From Ariolimax columbianus (Eukaryota; Mollusca; Gastropoda; Stylommatophora; Arionidae): a stretch of DNA of 64,000 bases. The position numbers and the translations under genes are program-made. The notes below the pieces were generated by a model. That model did not search any database, was not told where the DNA came from, and saw nothing but the letters and a program-made list of their open reading frames with translations. Numbering within the stretch: position 1 is the stretch's first letter; each line of letters begins with the position of its first letter. Below, in pieces: positions 61,001-64,000 of the stretch. The DNA lies in the NCBI GenBank assembly GCA_036924085.1, contig JAVGWX010000007.1:35984953-36048952 (forward strand). Reading direction: 5' to 3'.

Positions 61001-63416
61001 ATTAGTATGTGTTTTTCTTCCAGGTGCCACATCAGTCTGGTGTTTATCATACGCTCCATCAGTTTGCCTACACAGCTCAGTAGACTGATGGGCCTGTATC
61101 CATTTGGATCTGTTCTATCTTTTTCTTTCTTTGGTACTGGTATAAGTACAGCATCTTTCCATGCCTGCGGTACAATTCCCCTTTTCCAGCTTTGGTTCAG
61201 GACTGATAGTAACTTCCTCTTTGCTGTTTGGCCCAACCCCATCAGCATTTCGTTTGTTACCCCATCTTTTCCAGGCAATTTCTTTTTCTTTAAAGTTCTC
61301 ATGGCCTCATTCATTTCATTCATTGTTAGTTTTGCCATCATATGCTCCTCTGGTGCCATCTTGATGTTGTCGTGGCTCTTTTGTTCTTCACTAATGTCTG
61401 TATGCCTGTCTGTAGGGACATCAATGTGGTTTGTTCTGGCATAATGTTCTAGCCTCATGGTAAATGATCTGATTGTAATTGTGAATGTACAGATCACCTA
61501 AGGACGAGATCTGAATGTATGTGGTATGTGCAAGACACTTTGGGAACGATGTGTGTTCTGATTATATGTGTATGTACAGATCGACTGAGTATGTGACCAC
61601 AAGTGAGTAAGTGATCAGACTATTAGTGACGTGATCACATGAATACACAGATTGCCTGAGCATAGGTGAACCGATTGAATGTGGATGTATAGATCACCTG
61701 ACTGAAGTCGATCTGATTGTGTGTGAATGCACAGAACGACTGAGTACGTAATCCGATTGTTGGTGATTGTGTGTGCAGATAAGGGAGAGCAGCGGCAAGA
61801 ATCTGGGTCATGTAGTTTAAGGGAACCATCAAAAGCTAGTGCTTACAAACCTCCTATGTAGTTAAATATATATAGATATATATATTTTGATTATTTAGTT
61901 TAGATGTATTTTGTTATTTTTGGCTAATAATCTTTTTGATGATATTCATGTTATTAAATCATAAAATTTTGTGTTTACTGTGTGAAGTCGTGTATTGGTG
62001 TAGATACATGTTGTAACTCTTTAGATCAGTAGGTACTCAGCTAAACCTAGACTCCGCCACACTGGCCCATTTATCTAGCTGCTCCAATGCTTGATATTTA
62101 TACCTGAGTCTTATATGGAACTCGTTTTTCTTATCTTCTTTCAGGTATTGTACCGTGGCCTGCTGACTTGCATCGTTCTGTTTATCCTTAACTTCAACTG
62201 TACCTCCGCAATCACTAAAAAGTGGTCTGAGGCCACATCTGCCCCCCTGTAGACCCTGACATCTAATAATGATCATCTAAATTTGGAGATTACGCAGATG
62301 CTTCGAAAGAAATCCATGGAAACCACAATAATGTATCGATATTGTGTTTATAATATTGACACAACTCTTAGTTTCCAATTCAAATGTAGTTATTACATCT
62401 AAATAAACAGGTAGTCTACCTGATAAAAATTTTTTCCCAACAACCTACTTCGTCTTTCTAAAAAGATCGGCAGGTTCCAGTCTGCCGATATAAGAAGATA
62501 AATCATTCAAAATCCATTTGTAATCTAACATACAATACTTTTACCAGCAAAAGAACCTGTATAGATGGGCATGATGTATTCAGCATTAGGAGCAGCGCAT
62601 GAGCTGCAGTGGTCAGCGACTCATAGCTGACTGCTAGCATCAGGACCAGCGAACCAAAGCTGCCAAGACCCTTCTACACCTCCATGCGGTGATCCTGGAT
62701 AACAGGCTGCAACAGGGCAGACTGGATAAGGAGAAGGGATCGAAGAGAGAATGCTAACCCGGTACTCAAAAAATGCTTGCTGAAGTCGGATGTGTTGGAC
62801 CAAAAGGTGCAAGTATCGCAGTCAAGCCGTAACCTACAACACAACGCATTCTGTTCTCTGGACTACATTCTGCTACTTAAGCCCTTTCAGGGTTTGGTAG
62901 TGGGAGATTGAGAACGAACGAAGCCAAGCCAAGCCATTCAGCATTACAAAATGGCTATGGGTAATGGCTATGGTTCGGTAAAAAATTAAAAAAAAAAAAA
63001 TTCAATTTCCAATTTTGTAGGCAGTGTGTCAAAAAAGGTTAAAAAGCACATATATATCGCAACCTCACTGCAAACTGCGACACAACACCCCTAACGTTCT
63101 TATTAGGATAAACACAGAAGAAGAACACACAATAGCAACGTACAGGAAATTTGGAAAACATATACAGCTGTGTGCTTTTTTCTCAAACATATACATTCTG
63201 TCACATAACACGAGAACAGAAAATCACATATACCTCTGGTTGTATTTTGAGCAAACAAACTTTTCCTTGTGCTATGATATCCCTGATTGCATCAAATGAT
63301 GTACCATACAAGTTTTTCTGATGGTCTCCAAACTCTACAAACCGGTTCTGCTGAATCAACATGTTGAACTCTTCCTGAGAGATATGATGATATGTACTGC
63401 CTTGTGCTTCATTTCC
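48821..63416 (-). CDS. MAGUK scaffold, PALS1/MPP5-like, C-terminal four exons (partial gene)
   Basis: Exons in transcript order are 63416-63234, 55745-55638, 49519-49481 and 49000-48821, all phase 0, together 169 residues plus TAG. The product is most of a guanylate-kinase-like domain: YHHISQEEFNMLI, FGDHQKNLYGTS, GKVCLL, DLKPYIIFVCPPT, GHLFDFVLVNSDL and the terminal EPQWVP. The last motif marks p55-type MAGUKs; NSDL, AYTELL and KPYIIF point to PALS1/MPP5 (Stardust) rather than MPP1, 2, 3, 6 or 7. In that family the GK domain is a protein-interaction module, not an active kinase, and PALS1 joins Crumbs to PATJ at apical junctions. The P-loop, SH3, PDZ and L27 parts would lie right of the window. 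The paralogue call is inference; membership in the MAGUK p55 family is firm. Confidence 0.9.
49481..49519 (-). CDS. PALS1-like 39-nt microexon (13 residues)
   Basis: The acceptor is CCATTGCAG|GTGGAT, with a pyrimidine-rich tract before it, and the donor ACCATC|GTAAGT. The exon encodes VDGVKKGKEVLTI, phase 0 on both sides. It falls in the variable loop between the KPYIIF strand and the last GK helices, where p55 MAGUKs differ in length. Skipping it would keep the frame. Confidence 0.8.
49600..51330 (-). mobile_element. jockey-like LINE reverse transcriptase, degenerate
   Basis: On the minus strand: IPRGCRTQYIPGLTMNQRRY (pre-RT linker), then LAQGSVLALMLYNIYTND (RT), LTNALAVYYKK, then an RKLTGTTWG-like region, YPxIGI and a terminal Cys-rich segment CKCGV-like near 49720. 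Sits in the intron between exons 55638-55745 and 49481-49519 and extends to within 81 bp of the microexon. Confidence 0.8.
51400..52350 (+). mobile_element. RTE-like LINE RT C-terminal region, split by a family C element
   Basis: Before the insertion it reads QINIEKTKVITIARK (with slips), after it VKLVNNFPCLGNLISEKGKT, then ASQIIGQMSPIL. Excising 51566-51915 and one direct repeat rejoins the two parts in order. Confidence 0.75.
51566..51915 (-). mobile_element. retroposon family C, full-length with 12-bp target-site duplication
   Basis: It is bounded by AAAACCAACAAG at 51554-51565 and 51916-51927. On the minus strand it begins GGTTAACTGAGATGCTGGGG and ends with an (AAC)n tail. The body includes GGATCGATGTGATCCCCGTA and AGCCCAACCGCCTGGAGG. 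Confidence 0.9.
52583..52845. repeat. 57-bp minisatellite, 5 units, alternating types
   Basis: CAGCTTGAAGATCAAACTCTGG recurs every 57 bp. Units alternate between TCTCTCTGTTTGTTGAGAGG and ACTCTTTGTTTGTTGAGAAG, giving a 114-bp dimer. Confidence 0.93.
52958..53560 (-). mobile_element. RNase H domain fragment of an I/jockey-like LINE
   Basis: The minus strand reads EVVLKWKPGHVKVPGNEKAD then ELARSGAMLPQP, the last RNase H block (GHxxxxGNExAD intact), preceded by a degraded IFSDS region. Confidence 0.75.
53661..53805 (-). mobile_element. retroposon family B, 5'-truncated copy
   Basis: The minus strand reads GATGTGTCGGACTGAAATAT, then GCATTCCGTTCTCCGGACTA and GGTAGCGGGAGATTGAGAAC, followed by a GAA-rich tail (53628-53660 on the plus strand is TTC-rich). 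Confidence 0.75.
54300..55340 (+). mobile_element. RTE-like LINE reverse transcriptase, degenerate
   Basis: It carries HTATLFH near 54300, the GCLLSPFLF box, EDLDYTDDLALLSQ (catalytic Y-T-D-D), GLNINMKKTKLL, then LLYGVETWKMTKA and FVNKCLQ. It is the same broad family as the minus-strand LINE at 56074. Confidence 0.85.
55638..55745 (-). CDS. PALS1-like GK domain exon (36 residues)
   Basis: The acceptor is CTGTTCACAG|ACTTTG and the donor CCACTC|GTAAGT; 108 nt, phase 0. It encodes TLKVIRVADLKPYIIFVCPP and then TLDKLRNLQEQL. Its acceptor and first bases are repeated six more times immediately upstream (see the tandem array at 55693-56072). Confidence 0.93.
55693..56072 (-). repeat. 51/53-bp tandem array derived from a splice acceptor and exon start
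   Basis: CTGTTCACAG (minus strand) ends at seven places: plus-strand starts 55746, 55797, 55850, 55901, 55954, 56005 and 56058, spaced 51, 53, 51, 53, 51, 53. The 55746 copy is the real acceptor of the PALS1-like exon; each copy also repeats the first bases of the exon (ACTTTGAAAGTAATT or a shorter form). Confidence 0.95.
56074..58262 (-). mobile_element. RTE-like LINE, RT region nearly complete
   Basis: From right to left: linker, DEQAGFRQNR (with the 30-bp array inserted), INFIDYENAFDSLDRDILWK, the LTEPFKIKLGV box, KIHEEKTKIIRV, EVEVFTYLGSIINKEGG, LLYGAETWKMTKG and RKWRWMGHTLRK. Frameshifts are present. Its 3' end touches the splice-acceptor array. Confidence 0.88.
57127..57460 (-). repeat. 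30-bp minisatellite expanded in frame inside LINE RT
   Basis: About 11 units of CTGCTCATCCCTTATCTTGT plus TATCCACTGC. On the minus strand each unit adds the ten residues DNKIRDEQAV, in frame with GFRQNR that follows. Confidence 0.95.
58263..58940. other. intron sequence, degenerate satellite at right end
   Basis: 58263-58790 has no recognised feature. From about 58810 the sequence resembles the degenerate repeat of 61466-61800 (TACAGAT, GTGATCTAAT, GCACAGATCGCCT). Confidence 0.5.
58955..61451 (-). mobile_element. I/jockey-like LINE with RT, RNase H and zinc tail, 5'-truncated, with 14-bp target-site duplication
   Basis: On the minus strand: MNEAMRTLKKKKLPGKDGVT, NGYRPISLLSCVGKLMERM, QQAGFRQHRSTEDQ and VWVDLEKAFDKV (RT fingers/palm, to about 60830); a frame-disrupted palm/thumb; [17 protein letters not shown]; RNase H (60257-59300) with YTDGSV, EALRAAVEAM, LSTDALAVV and VPSHCNIQGNEEADRLAKEG; then a Cys/His tail (CTCDTGKMTAEHLLQNC). 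A single-base slip in the T7 run at 59274-59280 separates RNase H from the tail. GCCTCATGGTAAAT flanks it at 58941-58954 and 61452-61465. It is sense-oriented in a PALS1-like intron. Confidence 0.92.
61466..61800. repeat. degenerate tandem repeat, about 45-55 bp
   Basis: The motif TACAGATC(A/G)CCTGA-like, GATCTGATTGTGTGTGAATG recurs about six times with heavy divergence. Related sequence lies on the other side of the LINE at 58810-58940, so the LINE landed in this array. Confidence 0.7.
62037..62290 (-). mobile_element. LINE endonuclease-to-RT linker fragment
   Basis: The minus strand reads EVKDKQNDASQQATVQYLKE then FHIRLRYKYQALEQLD, the linker helix (F-x-L-x-L-x-N-R-F-x-A-L) found between endonuclease and RT in RTE-like LINEs. 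Confidence 0.55.
62589..62935 (+). mobile_element. retroposon family B, near full length with 11-bp target-site duplication
   Basis: It is bounded by ATTCAGCATTA at 62578-62588 and 62936-62946. It starts GGAGCAGCGCATGAGCTGCA and ends AACGAAGCCAAGCCAAGCC. No clear A and B box pair is seen, so its promoter class is open. Confidence 0.9.
63234..63416 (-). CDS. PALS1-like GK domain exon (61 residues)
   Basis: On the minus strand the acceptor is CCGCAG|GGAAAT and the donor CCAGAG|GTATAT; 183 nt, phase 0. It encodes YHHISQEEFNMLIQQNRFVE, then DHQKNLYGTS and IIAQGKVCLL, the GMP-binding-like subdomain and following strand of GK domains. Confidence 0.93.
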
Positions 63417-63654
63417 CTGCGGGGGGCAGGTTGTGTCTGTAAGATTTAATATTCTGAATGAAATGACATAAATTTGTGACCACTAGTAAAAATGTGTTAC
63501 TCAAACTATATTTGACTGTGCTACAATAACTTGTCTAACAAGTAGTTTAGTTTAGTTAAAGAAATAAGGCATTGTACACGGTTTAACCCATAAGTGCTCT
63601 GTTCTTCTCCATATATTTTTGCAAATCTCAGCATGAACTCTGTAGCATTAGCGA

Positions 63655-63922
63655 GGATTTTGTAATAGATTGGGTAGATTTTTTACATAATTTTGAGTTT
63701 TGCCTGGGCAACGGCTGTTAAGCCTGCTCTTTTCTATTTCCAACTGTCGAGTGAATTTTAACGTGCGTGACACTGCACACAGGTGTCCGATCTCTACTAC
63801 CCAGAAATTCAGGGAAATACCAGAAAGTCCACATGAAATAAATTCCGGTCTCCACTGTGATTTGAACCTGTGACTTCCAGCACTCGAGGTCGATGTCTTA
63901 CCTCGAGACCATTCAGTCCCCA
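63655..63922 (-). mobile_element. tRNA-derived SINE family D, 3'-truncated
   Basis: On the minus strand: GACTGAATGGTCTCGAGGTA (A box), GTCACAGGTTCAAATCACAG (B box), then the body to AAAATCTACCCAATC. It lacks the 3' third seen in 9238-9672. Confidence 0.85.
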
Positions 63923-64000
63923 ACAAATGGTTGTGTACATCTACACAGACTTTATCTTCTCCTAACTAGATCATGAGGACGTTGCAGTAGCTAGCCACGT

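Noticed and set aside
60944..61444. 166-residue plus-strand open frame as a gene
   Set aside because: It is antisense to the conserved RT motifs of the minus-strand LINE.

Overview
This is animal (metazoan) genomic DNA, not bacterial or plasmid DNA. Coding sequence lies in short exons with GT/AG boundaries inside kilobase introns, and most of the rest is decayed transposable elements and minisatellites. The repeat mix (several non-LTR retrotransposon lineages, Penelope-like GIY-YIG remnants, many tRNA-derived SINEs, a mariner) suggests a lophotrochozoan invertebrate, most likely a mollusc. That placement is inferred from family flavour and is not proven.

Two host genes are supported, arranged tail to tail. 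On the left, plus strand, 1094-21007, is a complete eight-exon gene for the CCA-adding tRNA nucleotidyltransferase TRNT1. Its exons join in frame to 518 residues, and the first 100 residues look like a mitochondrial presequence. On the right, minus strand, are the last four recognisable exons (63416 down to 48821) of a MAGUK scaffold most like PALS1/MPP5. They encode 169 residues covering most of the guanylate-kinase-like domain and the C terminus; the 5' part of the gene lies beyond the right edge. The two genes meet across about 28 kb of intergenic repeats (21008-48820).

The introns and the intergenic space hold: degenerate RTE-like, I/jockey-like (RNase H-bearing) and jockey-like LINE pieces on both strands; two Penelope-like 3' ends; one mariner remnant with long inverted repeats; at least six dispersed short-element families, here called A to F; and about a dozen tandem arrays with units of 24 to 351 bp. 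Three arrays can be traced to a seed: a 24-bp array grown from a SINE segment, a 30-bp in-frame array grown inside a LINE reverse transcriptase, and a 51/53-bp array grown from the splice acceptor and start of a PALS1-like exon. Direct repeats show that several insertions were retroposed (58955-61451, 51566-51915, 62589-62935, 8204-8522).

The two genes are not functionally linked as far as the sequence shows. I see no operon, CRISPR, prophage or toxin system. The most unusual biology is the duplicated splice-acceptor array beside the PALS1-like exon and the visible nesting history of the mobile elements.
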